A stretch of DNA of 64,000 nucleotides from the NCBI RefSeq assembly GCF_001205715.1, contig NZ_AQQZ01000003.1, positions 372,001 to 436,000 on the forward strand, read 5' to 3'. Within the stretch, counting starts at the first letter, position 1. The number at the start of each line of letters is the position of its first letter. Origin of the DNA: Pseudaestuariivita atlantica. Its GTDB lineage: Bacteria; Pseudomonadota; Alphaproteobacteria; Rhodobacterales; Rhodobacteraceae. The position numbers and the translations under genes are program-made. Under the pieces are notes generated by a model. That model was not told the DNA's origin. It saw nothing but the letters and a program-made list of their open reading frames with translations, and did no database searches. Shown one piece after another: positions 25,473-33,746 of the stretch.

Positions 25473-25895
25473 ATGCAATTCCACGACCTGACAGCCGAAA
25501 CGGCGCATCTTCTGGCGGGCAGCACCGTATTCGACAACCCGGTCGATCCCGCGCAACTGGCCGCCTTCGTCGCCGATCCGGGGCACCTGATGGTATTCGT
25601 GACAGGAGATGAAACCGTGATCGGTTTCGCCACCGGCACCGTGCTGCTGCACCCGGACAAACCACCGGCGTTCTTCCTCAACGAAGTCGACGTCGCCCCG
25701 GATCACCAGCGGCAGGGGATCGGGGTTCAACTGTGTTCGCGTTTGATGGACCGGGCCCGCGCGGCGGGCTGCAAAGGCATCTGGCTCGCGACCGAGGCCG
25801 ACAACGCCCCGGCCCGCGCGCTTTACCGCAAGCTGAACGCGCGCGAGACGACCGGGATCGTGGTCTACGACTGGGACGGCGCGATGGATGGCTAG
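25473..25895 (+). CDS. GNAT family N-acetyltransferase
   Basis: A 140-residue single GNAT domain with the acetyl-CoA loop QRQGIGVQLCSRLMDRA and the beta-4 strand FFLNEVDVAPDHQ, followed by NAPARALYRKLNARET. It probably acetylates a small amine, similar to aminoglycoside 3-N-acetyltransferase-like GNATs. It stands alone between divergent and convergent neighbours. Confidence 0.87.
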   Translation: MQFHDLTAETAHLLAGSTVFDNPVDPAQLAAFVADPGHLMVFVTGDETVIGFATGTVLLHPDKPPAFFLNEVDVAPDHQRQGIGVQLCSRLMDRARAAGCKGIWLATEADNAPARALYRKLNARETTGIVVYDWDGAMDG

Positions 25896-25901
25896 GTGCC
25901 G

Positions 25902-26279
25902 TCAGGCGAAGATCAGGACCACCAGCGCGAGGGCCAGCATGGTGCTGGTTACAGGCCCCCACAACGCGCGTTCGCGCGGGGAAGGCGTGATCCAGTTCAA
26001 TCCGCAGGACACCGTCTGGACAATAACCGCCACCCAGGCCGTCCATGCAGGCCAGTGCGGCCAGAACCCGACCAGTGACAGAAGCGCAAGCGCCTGCGCC
26101 GCGATGATGAGGATCGACACGCCCGCCGCGATCCGGCCACTGAGCGGCAAGGGGCCGTCATGCGCCCCGCCCTGGGTCAGCCTGCCCCATGGCGCCCCAG
26201 CGATCAGGGCAATCTGGAAGCCGATGACCCCAAGGCAAGCGATGGCGTAGAGGACGGCGGCAAGGGCGGGAAGCGACAT
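25902..26279 (-). CDS. small integral membrane protein
   Basis: A 125-residue protein with four hydrophobic segments (about 5-28, 46-66, 71-92 and 104-124) and few charged residues. No family is recognised. It resembles many uncharacterised alphaproteobacterial membrane proteins. Located 69 bases upstream of leuA on the same strand. Confidence 0.75.
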   Translation of the reverse strand: MSLPALAAVLYAIACLGVIGFQIALIAGAPWGRLTQGGAHDGPLPLSGRIAAGVSILIIAAQALALLSLVGFWPHWPAWTAWVAVIVQTVSCGLNWITPSPRERALWGPVTSTMLALALVVLIFA

Positions 26280-26348
26280 GCCCCTAGGCTATCAAGGGCC
26301 CGGCGCGCACGGCAAGTCAGCCCGCGCGCGCCATGCCCGTGCCCGCGA

Positions 26349-27932
26349 TCAACTGACCACTTTCCAGTCAACCTCGCGCTGGTCTTCGCCCACCTTGCCG
26401 CGACGGACATAGAGGCGGTTGAGCGCGTCGATATAGGCGCGGGCGGAGGCGACGACAGTGTCGGTATCGGCCGACTGGCCGGTGGCGATGTTGCCGTCTT
26501 CCTCCAGCCGGACCGACACGGTCGCCTGCGCGTCCGTGCCCTCGGTCACCGCATGCACCTGGTAGACCTGAAGCCGCGCCTTGTTGGGATAGATCGCGCG
26601 AACGGCCTTGAAGGTCGCGTCAACCGGGCCATCGCCCGTCTCTTCCGCGGTCTCGGTCCGGTCGCCCACCTGCATGACAAGGTCGGCCACCGCCGGGCCA
26701 CCCGTGCCGCACTGGATCGCCAGCGATTTCAGGACGAGGTGATCGTCCCCGCTGCTACCGGTGCGCATCAGCGCGATCAGGTCGTCGTCATAAACTTCCT
26801 TCTTGCGGTCGGCCAATTCCTTGAACCGCACGAACACGTCCTTCAACTCGTTGTCGCCCAGCGTGAAACCCAGTTCTTCGAGTTTCGAGCGCAGCGCGGC
26901 GCGGCCCGAATGCTTTCCCATCACGAGGTTCGTGGCCGACAGGCCCACATCCTCGGGGCGCATGATCTCGAACGTCTCGGCGTTCTTCAGCATGCCGTCC
27001 TGATGGATACCGGATTCGTGGGCAAAGGCGTTCTTGCCGACGATGGCCTTGTTGTATTGCACGGCAAAACCCGACACGGCAGCGACGCGGCGCGAGATGT
27101 TCATGATCTTCGTCGTGTCGATGCCGGTGGTGTAGGGCATGATGTCGCCGCGCACCTTCAGCGCCATCACGACCTCTTCCAGCGCGGTGTTGCCCGCGCG
27201 TTCGCCCAAGCCGTTGATCGTGCACTCGATCTGGCGCGCGCCGCCCTCGACGGCGGCGAGGCTGTTGGCCGTCGCCATGCCCAGGTCGTTGTGGCAATGG
27301 GTGGCAAAGATCACCTCGTCCGCGCCCGGCACCTCGGCGATGAGACGGCGGATCAGGTCCGCGCTTTCCACCGGTGCCGTGTATCCCACCGTGTCGGGGA
27401 TGTTGATGGTGGTGGCGCCGGCCTTGATCGCGATCTCGACCACGCGGGCAAGGTAATCCCACTCGGTCCGCGTCGCGTCCATCGGCGACCATTGCACGTT
27501 GTCACAGAGGTTGCGGGCGTGGGTGACCGTGTCGTGGATACGCTCGGCCATCTCGTCCATCGTCAGGTTCGGGATCGCCCGGTGCAGGGGCGAGGTGCCG
27601 ATGAAGGTGTGGATGCGCGGCGACTTGGCGTGTTTCACCGCCTCCCAGCAGCGGTCGATATCGGCATAGACCGCGCGGGCGAGGCCGCAGATCGTGGCGT
27701 TCTTCGCGTTCTTCGCGATCTCGGACACGGCGCGGAAGTCACCTTCCGAGGCGATGGGAAACCCCGCCTCGATGATGTCCACGCCCATCTCGTCCAGAAG
27801 CCCCGCGATTTCAAGCTTCTCGTCATGGGTCATGGTGGCGCCGGGGCTTTGTTCGCCGTCGCGCAGGGTCGTGTCGAAGATGACAACCTTGTCTTTCTGC
27901 GCATCCGGCGCAGGGCGGGTCGTATCTGTCAT
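26349..27932 (-). CDS. leuA: 2-isopropylmalate synthase
   Basis: A 527-residue enzyme condensing acetyl-CoA with 2-ketoisovalerate, the first committed step of leucine synthesis. The catalytic domain begins VVIFDTTLRDGEQSPGATM; metal ligands lie in FATHCHNDLGMATANSLAA, with GERAGNTALEEVV after them. The C-terminal LeuA regulatory domain (about 395-515) binds leucine for feedback inhibition. A Leu-rich leader peptide and hairpin lie upstream, so expression is probably also set by leucine supply. Confidence 0.96.
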   Translation of the reverse strand: MTDTTRPAPDAQKDKVVIFDTTLRDGEQSPGATMTHDEKLEIAGLLDEMGVDIIEAGFPIASEGDFRAVSEIAKNAKNATICGLARAVYADIDRCWEAVKHAKSPRIHTFIGTSPLHRAIPNLTMDEMAERIHDTVTHARNLCDNVQWSPMDATRTEWDYLARVVEIAIKAGATTINIPDTVGYTAPVESADLIRRLIAEVPGADEVIFATHCHNDLGMATANSLAAVEGGARQIECTINGLGERAGNTALEEVVMALKVRGDIMPYTTGIDTTKIMNISRRVAAVSGFAVQYNKAIVGKNAFAHESGIHQDGMLKNAETFEIMRPEDVGLSATNLVMGKHSGRAALRSKLEELGFTLGDNELKDVFVRFKELADRKKEVYDDDLIALMRTGSSGDDHLVLKSLAIQCGTGGPAVADLVMQVGDRTETAEETGDGPVDATFKAVRAIYPNKARLQVYQVHAVTEGTDAQATVSVRLEEDGNIATGQSADTDTVVASARAYIDALNRLYVRRGKVGEDQREVDWKVVS

Positions 27933-27978
27933 CGGTCTGTCTCGTGATTTGTGTGTCGGTTGGGGGTGTCTCTGGCGC

Positions 27979-28053
27979 GGTCTTCTCTCCTCTGAGCGGA
28001 CGCGCCGAAAGGCACGCTCAGAGGCGGCTAAGAAGAAGACCCAGCAGAAGACC
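27979..28053 (-). promoter_or_regulatory. leuA leader hairpin (attenuator candidate)
   Basis: On the minus strand a 10-bp perfect stem (CGCTCAGAGG with CCTCTGAGCG, at 27989-27998 and 28015-28024) includes the leader peptide stop codon. An outer stem pairs GGTCTTCT inside the leucine codons (28034-28041, or the second copy at 28046-28053) with AGAAGACC at 27979-27986. A ribosome on the Leu codons would break the outer stem. No U-run follows, so this is not an obvious intrinsic terminator. Confidence 0.65.
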
Positions 28054-28065
28054 CAAATTCGACAT
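28018..28065 (-). CDS. leuL: leucine-rich leader peptide of leuA
   Basis: A 15-codon reading frame encodes MSNLGLLLGLLLSRL, eight leucines out of fifteen residues. This is the classical signature of a ribosome-mediated attenuation leader for leucine biosynthesis. The -10-like TATAGT ends only 7 bases before the ATG, so the mRNA probably starts at or next to the A of the start codon and is leaderless. The stop codon lies inside the hairpin stem. leuA begins 85 bases further on. Confidence 0.85.
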   Translation of the reverse strand: MSNLGLLLGLLLSRL

Positions 28066-28072
28066 GCGCGAC

Positions 28073-28078
28073 ACTATA
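28073..28078 (-). promoter_or_regulatory. -10 box of the leuL-leuA promoter
   Basis: Read on the minus strand, TATAGT is a good -10 hexamer placed 7 bases before the leader ATG. The -35 region about 17 bases upstream (CTTCCA) is weak. The spacing predicts a transcript that begins at or next to the leader start codon. Confidence 0.6.
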
Positions 28079-28110
28079 GCCGCGCGGGCCCGGAATGGAA
28101 GGGGGTTCGT

Positions 28111-28347
28111 TCAGGCGGGCGCGATGCGCCGGGCATCCGCCGATGACGCGTCATCCAGAAACAGTGCCCAGCGGATCGCGCGCACACCCAGCAGGACACA
28201 GATCGCCCCGAAACAGCCAAGCGCCGCGCTGACGCCCAGCGCGAACAGGTAGTGCACGGCAACAAGCGGCAACAGGGCCGCGCCGACACTTGCAACCACC
28301 CAGCTGAACGCAACCGCCCCGGCGAAACAGACGCAGACCTTGGACAT
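28111..28347 (-). CDS. small hydrophobic membrane protein
   Basis: A 78-residue protein with two hydrophobic helices (about 7-28 and 33-58) and a short charged tail (LDDASSADARR). No family recognised. It ends about 33 bases upstream of the leuL promoter element on the same strand. It could be an uncharacterised membrane protein, and the reading frame is only moderately supported. Confidence 0.55.
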   Translation of the reverse strand: MSKVCVCFAGAVAFSWVVASVGAALLPLVAVHYLFALGVSAALGCFGAICVLLGVRAIRWALFLDDASSADARRIAPA

Positions 28348-28448
28348 GGCACTCTCACACTCATCACTTCACGCGCATGAGTGTTGCGCGGACGGGCGGC
28401 GCATTGCGAGGGGAGAGGTGCGCGAAATTCCCCCTCGCCCCTGCCGGG

Positions 28449-29300
28449 TCAGGCGACAGACCGGGCCCGCGATCCGGTTCCGCGCCACAGCACGTCATCA
28501 CCGTCGATCACCGCGTCCGGCGCGATGTCGGGCGCGGTGCGCAGCCGGTCATACAGCGGGCCGAAATCCGCGTCGCACGCGGCGCGCAGATCCTCGAAAC
28601 TGTCGATCACGAAATAGGTCTTCTGGAAATCGTCGATGTCGTACTCGGTGCGCATCACCCGTTCAAGATCGAACGCGATGCGGTTGGGGCTGGGATCCTC
28701 CAGCGCAAACCGGCTTTCGGCCACCGACGACATGATGCCCGCGCCGAACAGCTTCAGATCGCCCTGCCCGCGGATCAGCCCGAATTCGACCGTGTACCAG
28801 TAAAGCCTTGCGAGGTTCTTCAACTGCCCGCGTTCCAGCGCCCGCGCGCCGCCCCGGCCATAGGCCTGCATGAAATCGGCATAGACCGGGTCGGCCAGCA
28901 GCGGCACGTGGCCGAAGATGTCGTGGAAGATGTCCGGCTCGCTCAGGTAGTCGAACTCGGCCTCGGGCCGGATGAAGGCACCTGCGGGGAAACGGCGGTT
29001 GGCGAGGTGGTCGAAGAAGATGTCGTCGGGCACCAGGTCGGTGACCGGGACGACCTGCCAGCCGGTCAGCGGTGTCAGCCGCTCCGACAGCTCGGCCATG
29101 TCGGGGATGCCTCCGCCCGACAGCGCCAGCCGGTCGAGCGCGTGCAGGAATTCCGGGCAGGCGCGGGTTCGCAGGACCTTGGTGGCACGCGCGTACAGGC
29201 GATCCCACCGGTCATGTTCCTCGGCGGTATAGCTGCTCCACATCTGGTCGATGGTGAAATCCGCGGCGCGCGGCGCATCGGCATAGCGGTTCTTGACCAT
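28449..29300 (-). CDS. phhA: phenylalanine 4-monooxygenase
   Basis: A 283-residue pterin-dependent hydroxylase converting phenylalanine to tyrosine using iron and tetrahydropterin. The iron ligands are H126 and H131 in PDIFHDIFGHVPLL, and E172 in YWYTVEFGL. ATG 29300 is the usual start. It is divergent from an Lrp-type regulator, the arrangement seen when a phenylalanine-responsive Lrp protein controls phhA. The pterin recycling enzyme PhhB is not in the window. Confidence 0.94.
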   Translation of the reverse strand: MVKNRYADAPRAADFTIDQMWSSYTAEEHDRWDRLYARATKVLRTRACPEFLHALDRLALSGGGIPDMAELSERLTPLTGWQVVPVTDLVPDDIFFDHLANRRFPAGAFIRPEAEFDYLSEPDIFHDIFGHVPLLADPVYADFMQAYGRGGARALERGQLKNLARLYWYTVEFGLIRGQGDLKLFGAGIMSSVAESRFALEDPSPNRIAFDLERVMRTEYDIDDFQKTYFVIDSFEDLRAACDADFGPLYDRLRTAPDIAPDAVIDGDDVLWRGTGSRARSVA

Positions 29301-29326
29301 GACAATTCCCTTTCGCTGTGGCGACA

Positions 29327-29420
29327 CGGTATTTCCGCACGGGCGCGTTCTGGTGTCATTTTATCGGAAAATTGCGGTATTGTTGAAACCTCATACCGAA
29401 ATGATCTACAATTCGGTATG
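29327..29420. promoter_or_regulatory. CGGTAT half-sites and inverted repeat between phhA and lrp
   Basis: The 117-base divergent region contains a 9-bp perfect inverted repeat, CATACCGAA and TTCGGTATG, separated by 11 bases at 29392-29420. Its right arm covers the regulator's start codon. Two more CGGTAT half-sites lie at 29327-29332 and 29375-29380. The arrangement fits an Lrp-family operator that controls phhA and represses the regulator itself. Confidence 0.6.
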
Positions 29421-29885
29421 GAAACCCAAACCCTGTCCGAACCCGACCGGGCGCTTCTGCGCCAGATCCAGCGCGACTGCACGCTGCCGGTCAAGGACCT
29501 TGCCGAAGCGGTCGGCATGTCGCCCTCGACCGCGTGGCGGCGGATGCAGGATTTCGAACGGCAGGGCCTGATCCGCGCCCGCGTGGCGCTTCTGGATGCG
29601 CAGGCGCTGGGCCTCGACGTGACCATGCAGGTCAGCGTCAACATCCGGTCACAGACGGAAGAGGGACGCGCCGCGTTCGAACGGTTCGTGCGGGTGGAGG
29701 ACGCGGTGCAGCGCTGCCTCGCCGTGACCGGCGAGCAGGATTACATCCTGCTGGTGCGCATGCGCGACGTCGCCGCGTTCGAGAGGTTCCTGATGGAGCG
29801 ATTGCTGGCGCATCCCTCGGTCGCAAGCGCCCATTCGCAGCTGGTCCTGCGGGAGGTCAAATCCGGCCCCGCCCTGCCGGTCTGA
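29418..29885 (+). CDS. Lrp/AsnC-family regulator (phenylalanine catabolism type)
   Basis: A 155-residue regulator. The N-terminal helix-turn-helix is RALLRQIQRDCTLPVKDLAEAVGMSPSTAWRRMQDFERQGLI. The C-terminal RAM ligand-binding domain is QRCLAVTGEQDYILLVRMRDVAAFERFL. It is divergent from phhA, so it probably senses phenylalanine or another amino acid and controls that gene. ATG 29418 lies within an inverted repeat, suggesting autoregulation. Confidence 0.9.
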   Translation: METQTLSEPDRALLRQIQRDCTLPVKDLAEAVGMSPSTAWRRMQDFERQGLIRARVALLDAQALGLDVTMQVSVNIRSQTEEGRAAFERFVRVEDAVQRCLAVTGEQDYILLVRMRDVAAFERFLMERLLAHPSVASAHSQLVLREVKSGPALPV

Positions 29886-29925
29886 CGCCTTGCCCCCGCC
29901 CTCTCCCCTGCCCTAGGTTCGCGCC

Positions 29926-30873
29926 ATGGCCCGCTATGCGCTGAAACGCCTGATCTCCCTGATCGTCAGCCTGGCGATCGCTTCGGTCGTCATCTTCCTC
30001 GTGATCGAGGTGGCGCCCGGTGATCCGGCGTCGTTCATGCTGGGGATCAACGCGCAGCCGGAAACGCTGGCGGCGCTGCGCGGCGAGCTGGGCCTCGATC
30101 AGCCGAAACTCGCGCGGTACCTGTCGTGGGTCGGCGGGCTGGTGCAGGGGGATTTCGGCACCTCTTATACCTACCGCACGCCCGTCGCGCAGATGATCGC
30201 GGACCGGCTCTGGATCTCGCTGCCGCTGGCGATTTACGCGCTGATCCTGTCCACCGCCATCGCCTTCCCGGTGGGTATCTACGCCGCCGCGCGCCGGGGC
30301 CGCATCGGGGACGTGACGGTGATGGGCGCGACACAGCTTGGCGTGGCGATCCCGAATTTCTGGTTCGCGATGATCCTTGTGCTGATCTTCGCCATCAACC
30401 TGCGCTGGTTCTCCGCCGGGGGGTTTCCGGGGTGGGAGAACGGGCTTTGGCCGGGGCTGAAGGCGCTGACGCTGCCCGCCATCGCGCTCGCCCTGCCACA
30501 GGCGGCCATCCTCGCCCGCGTCATGCGCTCCTCGCTCCTTGACCGGTTGGGAGAGGATTTCATGCGCACCGCCCGCGCCAAGGGGCTGACACAGCGGCAG
30601 GCGCTCTACCGCCACGCCCTGCGCAACGCGCTGATCCCGGTGCTGACGATCATCGGGCTGCAATTCTCGTTCCTGATCGCCGGGGCGATCATCATCGAGC
30701 AGGTCTTCTTCCTGCCGGGCCTCGGGCGGCTGGTGTTCCAGGCGATCTCGCAACGCGACCTGATCGTCGTGGAGTCGGTCGTCATGCTGCTGGTCTTTGC
30801 CGTGATCGTGGTGAATTTCGTGGTCGACCTTGCCTATGCCGCCGTCGATCCACGGCTGAGGTCGCGCACGTGA
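29926..30873 (+). CDS. ABC transporter permease, dipeptide/opine type (DppB-like)
   Basis: A 315-residue permease with six hydrophobic helices and the N-terminal MARYALKRLISLIVSLAIASVVIFLVIEVAPGDPA pattern of DppB/OppB proteins. The EAA loop is RTARAKGLTQRQALYRHALRNALIPVLT. It opens an operon running through two permeases and a fused ATPase. The solute-binding protein that normally accompanies such importers is missing from the window. Substrate: a peptide, opine or nickel-like ligand is possible. Confidence 0.93.
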   Translation: MARYALKRLISLIVSLAIASVVIFLVIEVAPGDPASFMLGINAQPETLAALRGELGLDQPKLARYLSWVGGLVQGDFGTSYTYRTPVAQMIADRLWISLPLAIYALILSTAIAFPVGIYAAARRGRIGDVTVMGATQLGVAIPNFWFAMILVLIFAINLRWFSAGGFPGWENGLWPGLKALTLPAIALALPQAAILARVMRSSLLDRLGEDFMRTARAKGLTQRQALYRHALRNALIPVLTIIGLQFSFLIAGAIIIEQVFFLPGLGRLVFQAISQRDLIVVESVVMLLVFAVIVVNFVVDLAYAAVDPRLRSRT

Positions 30874-31697
30874 CCCCCGGCGCGAAACGCAGCCTGATCC
30901 TCGGCGGGATCTTGTCGCTGGTCTTTGTCGCCGCCGCCGCGATCAGCTTCGTCTGGACGCCGCATGACCACGCCGCGCTTGCCATTGCGCAAAAGCTGAA
31001 ACCGCCCGGCACGCCGGGCTACTGGCTGGGCACCGATCATTTCGGGCGCGACCTCGTATCGATGATCATGGTCGGCGCGCGCACGTCGATCGCGGTGGCG
31101 CTGGTCGCCGTGGGCATCGGCATGGGTCTGGGCGTGCCCTTGGGCCTCGCCGCCGCTGCCGCGCGGGGCGGCTGGCTGGACGAGATCATCATGCGCGGCA
31201 ACGACCTGATATTCGCCTTCCCGTCGCTGGTGATCGCCATCCTCATCACTGCCGTCTTCGGCCCCGGAGCGGTCAACGCCATCATTGCCATCGGCATCTT
31301 CAACATCCCCGTCTTCGCCCGCGTGGCGCGCGGCGCGGCGCTGTCGCTCTGGGCGCGGGAGTTCATCCTGTCGGCCCGTGTCGCGGGCAAGTCCACCGCC
31401 CGGATCAGCGCCGAACATATCCTTCCCAACATCCTCAACCTCTTGATCGTGCAGGGCACCATCCAGTTCTCGCTGGGTATCCTGGCCGAGGCGGGGCTCA
31501 GTTACGTGGGCCTTGGCGCGCAACCGCCGACGCCGTCATGGGGCCGGATGCTGGCCGATGCGCAGACAATGGTCAGCTTCGCACCGCACCTCGCGCTCAT
31601 CCCCGGCATCGCCATCATCCTCACCGTGCTGGGCCTGAACCTTCTGGGCGACGGGCTGCGCGATGCGCTCGATCCCCGGTTGCGGAGGGCGCGATGA
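30870..31697 (+). CDS. ABC transporter permease, dipeptide/opine type (DppC-like)
   Basis: A 275-residue second permease with hydrophobic helices and the GTDHFGRDLVSMIMVGARTSIAVAL and SARVAGKSTARISAEHILPNILN segments diagnostic of DppC/OppC. It overlaps the first permease by 4 nt and the ATPase by 4 nt, so all three are translationally coupled. Confidence 0.93.
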   Translation: MTPGAKRSLILGGILSLVFVAAAAISFVWTPHDHAALAIAQKLKPPGTPGYWLGTDHFGRDLVSMIMVGARTSIAVALVAVGIGMGLGVPLGLAAAAARGGWLDEIIMRGNDLIFAFPSLVIAILITAVFGPGAVNAIIAIGIFNIPVFARVARGAALSLWAREFILSARVAGKSTARISAEHILPNILNLLIVQGTIQFSLGILAEAGLSYVGLGAQPPTPSWGRMLADAQTMVSFAPHLALIPGIAIILTVLGLNLLGDGLRDALDPRLRRAR

Positions 31698-33274
31698 CCC
31701 TCGACATCCGCAACCTGTCCCTGTCGATCCACGGCACCCCGATCCTCGACAACGTGTCCCTGCAGATCGCGGCAGGCGAAATCGGCGCGGTCACCGGTGA
31801 AAGCGGGTCGGGCAAGTCGATGACCGCCCTGTCGGTGATGCAGCTTCTGCCGCCGGGGTCGGACCTGACGGGCACCATCCATCTGGATGAGACCGAGATC
31901 ACCGCCCAGACCGAGGCACAGATGTGCGCCCTGCGCGGCAACGACATCGCGATGATCTTCCAAGAGCCGATGACCGCCCTGAACCCGGTCAAATCCATCG
32001 GCGACCAGGTGGCCGAAACCCTTCTGATCCACCGCGCCGCCAGCCGGGCGGAGGCCTATGACCGCGCGAAAGACACGCTCGCCCGCGTCGGCCTCGACCA
32101 GCCGCTGTCGCGCTTCCCGCACGAACTGTCCGGCGGGCAACGCCAGCGCGTGGGCATCGCGATGGCCATTGCACTTCGCCCCAAGCTTCTGATCGCCGAC
32201 GAACCCACCACGGCGCTCGACGTCACAACGCAGGCGCAGATCCTCGACCTGCTCACGCGGCTGGTGCGCGAGGACGGAATGGCGATGCTGATGATCACCC
32301 ACGACCTTGCCGTCGTGGCCGACATGGCCGACCGGATCGCCGTGATGCAGGCGGGCCGCATCGTCGAGGAAGGCCCGACGGCCGAGCTTCTGGCCGAGAT
32401 GCGCCACCCCTATACCCGCGCCCTCTTTGCCGCCTCCGACCACCGCGCCGACCTGCCGCCCATGACCGGCGCGACCGACGCGATCCTGACCGCCGACGCC
32501 GTCACCCGCGCCTATCCCCTGCCGCGCCGCCTGTTCCAGCCGCGCGGATACGTCACCGCGGTCAATGATGTCAGCTTCACGATCCACGCGGGTGAACGTG
32601 TGGGCCTTGTCGGCGAAAGCGGCTGCGGCAAGTCCACCCTCACCCGCGCGCTTCTGGGGCTGGAGCCGTTGCAGGGCGGGCGCATCGCCGCCTTCGGGCA
32701 CGGGGTCGGCCCCGACCTGCCCGCCGCCATGCGGCTGGGCATGCAGGTCGTGTTCCAGGATCCTTACGGCTCGTTCAACCCGCGCCACCGGGTCGCGCGG
32801 CTGATCACCGAACCCTTCCACCTGCTGCCCGATCCGCCCACCGGCGCCGACCGGCAAAAGGCCATCGACGGCGCACTGACTGCCGTGGGTCTGAAACCGT
32901 CGGACGCGGACAAGTTCATCCACGAGTTCTCCGGCGGTCAGCGCCAGCGCATCGCCATTGCCCGCGCGCTCATCATCCGGCCTGAACTGATCATCTTCGA
33001 CGAAGCCGTCAGCGCGCTCGACGTGCGGGTGCGGGCGCAGATCCTCGACCTGATCGCCGATCTCGCCCGCGCGACGAACCTCGCCTACCTCTTCATCTCG
33101 CACGACCTGAGCGTCGTGCGCGGCATCACCGACCGGGTGATGGTGATGAAGGCCGGTCGTATCGTCGAGGACGGCCCGACCGACGTCGTGCTCGAAGAGC
33201 CGTCGCACCCCTACACGCGCAGCCTGCTCGACGCCGCCCCGCGCCTGCCACAGATCGCGGGGCTGAATGCCTGA
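31694..33274 (+). CDS. ABC transporter ATPase, fused DppD-DppF type
   Basis: A 526-residue protein with two complete ATP-binding domains. The first has Walker A GESGSGKSMT and signature LSGGQRQRVGIAMA; the second has GESGCGKSTLTRA and FSGGQRQRIAIARAL. It is a natural fusion of the DppD and DppF ATPases that drives the upstream permeases. ATG 31694 gives a 4-nt overlap. A GNAT gene follows with an 8-nt overlap. Confidence 0.93.
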   Translation: MTLDIRNLSLSIHGTPILDNVSLQIAAGEIGAVTGESGSGKSMTALSVMQLLPPGSDLTGTIHLDETEITAQTEAQMCALRGNDIAMIFQEPMTALNPVKSIGDQVAETLLIHRAASRAEAYDRAKDTLARVGLDQPLSRFPHELSGGQRQRVGIAMAIALRPKLLIADEPTTALDVTTQAQILDLLTRLVREDGMAMLMITHDLAVVADMADRIAVMQAGRIVEEGPTAELLAEMRHPYTRALFAASDHRADLPPMTGATDAILTADAVTRAYPLPRRLFQPRGYVTAVNDVSFTIHAGERVGLVGESGCGKSTLTRALLGLEPLQGGRIAAFGHGVGPDLPAAMRLGMQVVFQDPYGSFNPRHRVARLITEPFHLLPDPPTGADRQKAIDGALTAVGLKPSDADKFIHEFSGGQRQRIAIARALIIRPELIIFDEAVSALDVRVRAQILDLIADLARATNLAYLFISHDLSVVRGITDRVMVMKAGRIVEDGPTDVVLEEPSHPYTRSLLDAAPRLPQIAGLNA

Positions 33275-33746
33275 TAGCCCCCCTTCGAACAACGGCACGC
33301 CCCGCGTAACGCTCGACCGGGCGTTCGACCGCGCGGTGATGCGCGCCGACCTCTGCGCCTATTTCGCCGAACTTGCCGTCTCGGACCTCGATCCCGACCT
33401 GATCGCGCAAGAGCTGCTGGAGGAACCGGAGGTGCACCTTGCCTGCATCCGCGCGCCCGGTGCGGCAGGCTTTGTCGCGACAGCGGTGGAAGACGGCGTG
33501 ACCCAGATATGCGAATTCTACGTCAGACCCTCCCTGCGCCGGTCGCGCATCGGCACCCAAGCCGCGCATCTGGCCATCGCGGCGGCCCCCGGCGCGTGGG
33601 AGTTGAACGCGATGCCGGGCGCGGTATCCTTCTGGCGGCACGTGCTGGCCACCTGCCCCGGCCTGCGCGACCTGCAGACCGGCCCGCCCGCCCTGCCGCA
33701 CCAGGCCTGCAAGTTCACCTTCACCCAAGGAGCCGCCGATGACTGA
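33267..33746 (+). CDS. GNAT-type acetyltransferase in the ABC-importer operon
   Basis: A 159-residue GNAT-like protein: ICEFYVRPSLRRSRIGTQAAHLAIAA is the acetyl-CoA-binding region, though the Gly-rich loop is imperfect (RRSRIGT). It overlaps the ATPase gene by 8 nt and the aldehyde dehydrogenase by 8 nt. It may modify the imported compound, for example by acetylating an amine before oxidation. This is inferred from context. Confidence 0.8.
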   Translation: MPDSPPSNNGTPRVTLDRAFDRAVMRADLCAYFAELAVSDLDPDLIAQELLEEPEVHLACIRAPGAAGFVATAVEDGVTQICEFYVRPSLRRSRIGTQAAHLAIAAAPGAWELNAMPGAVSFWRHVLATCPGLRDLQTGPPALPHQACKFTFTQGAADD

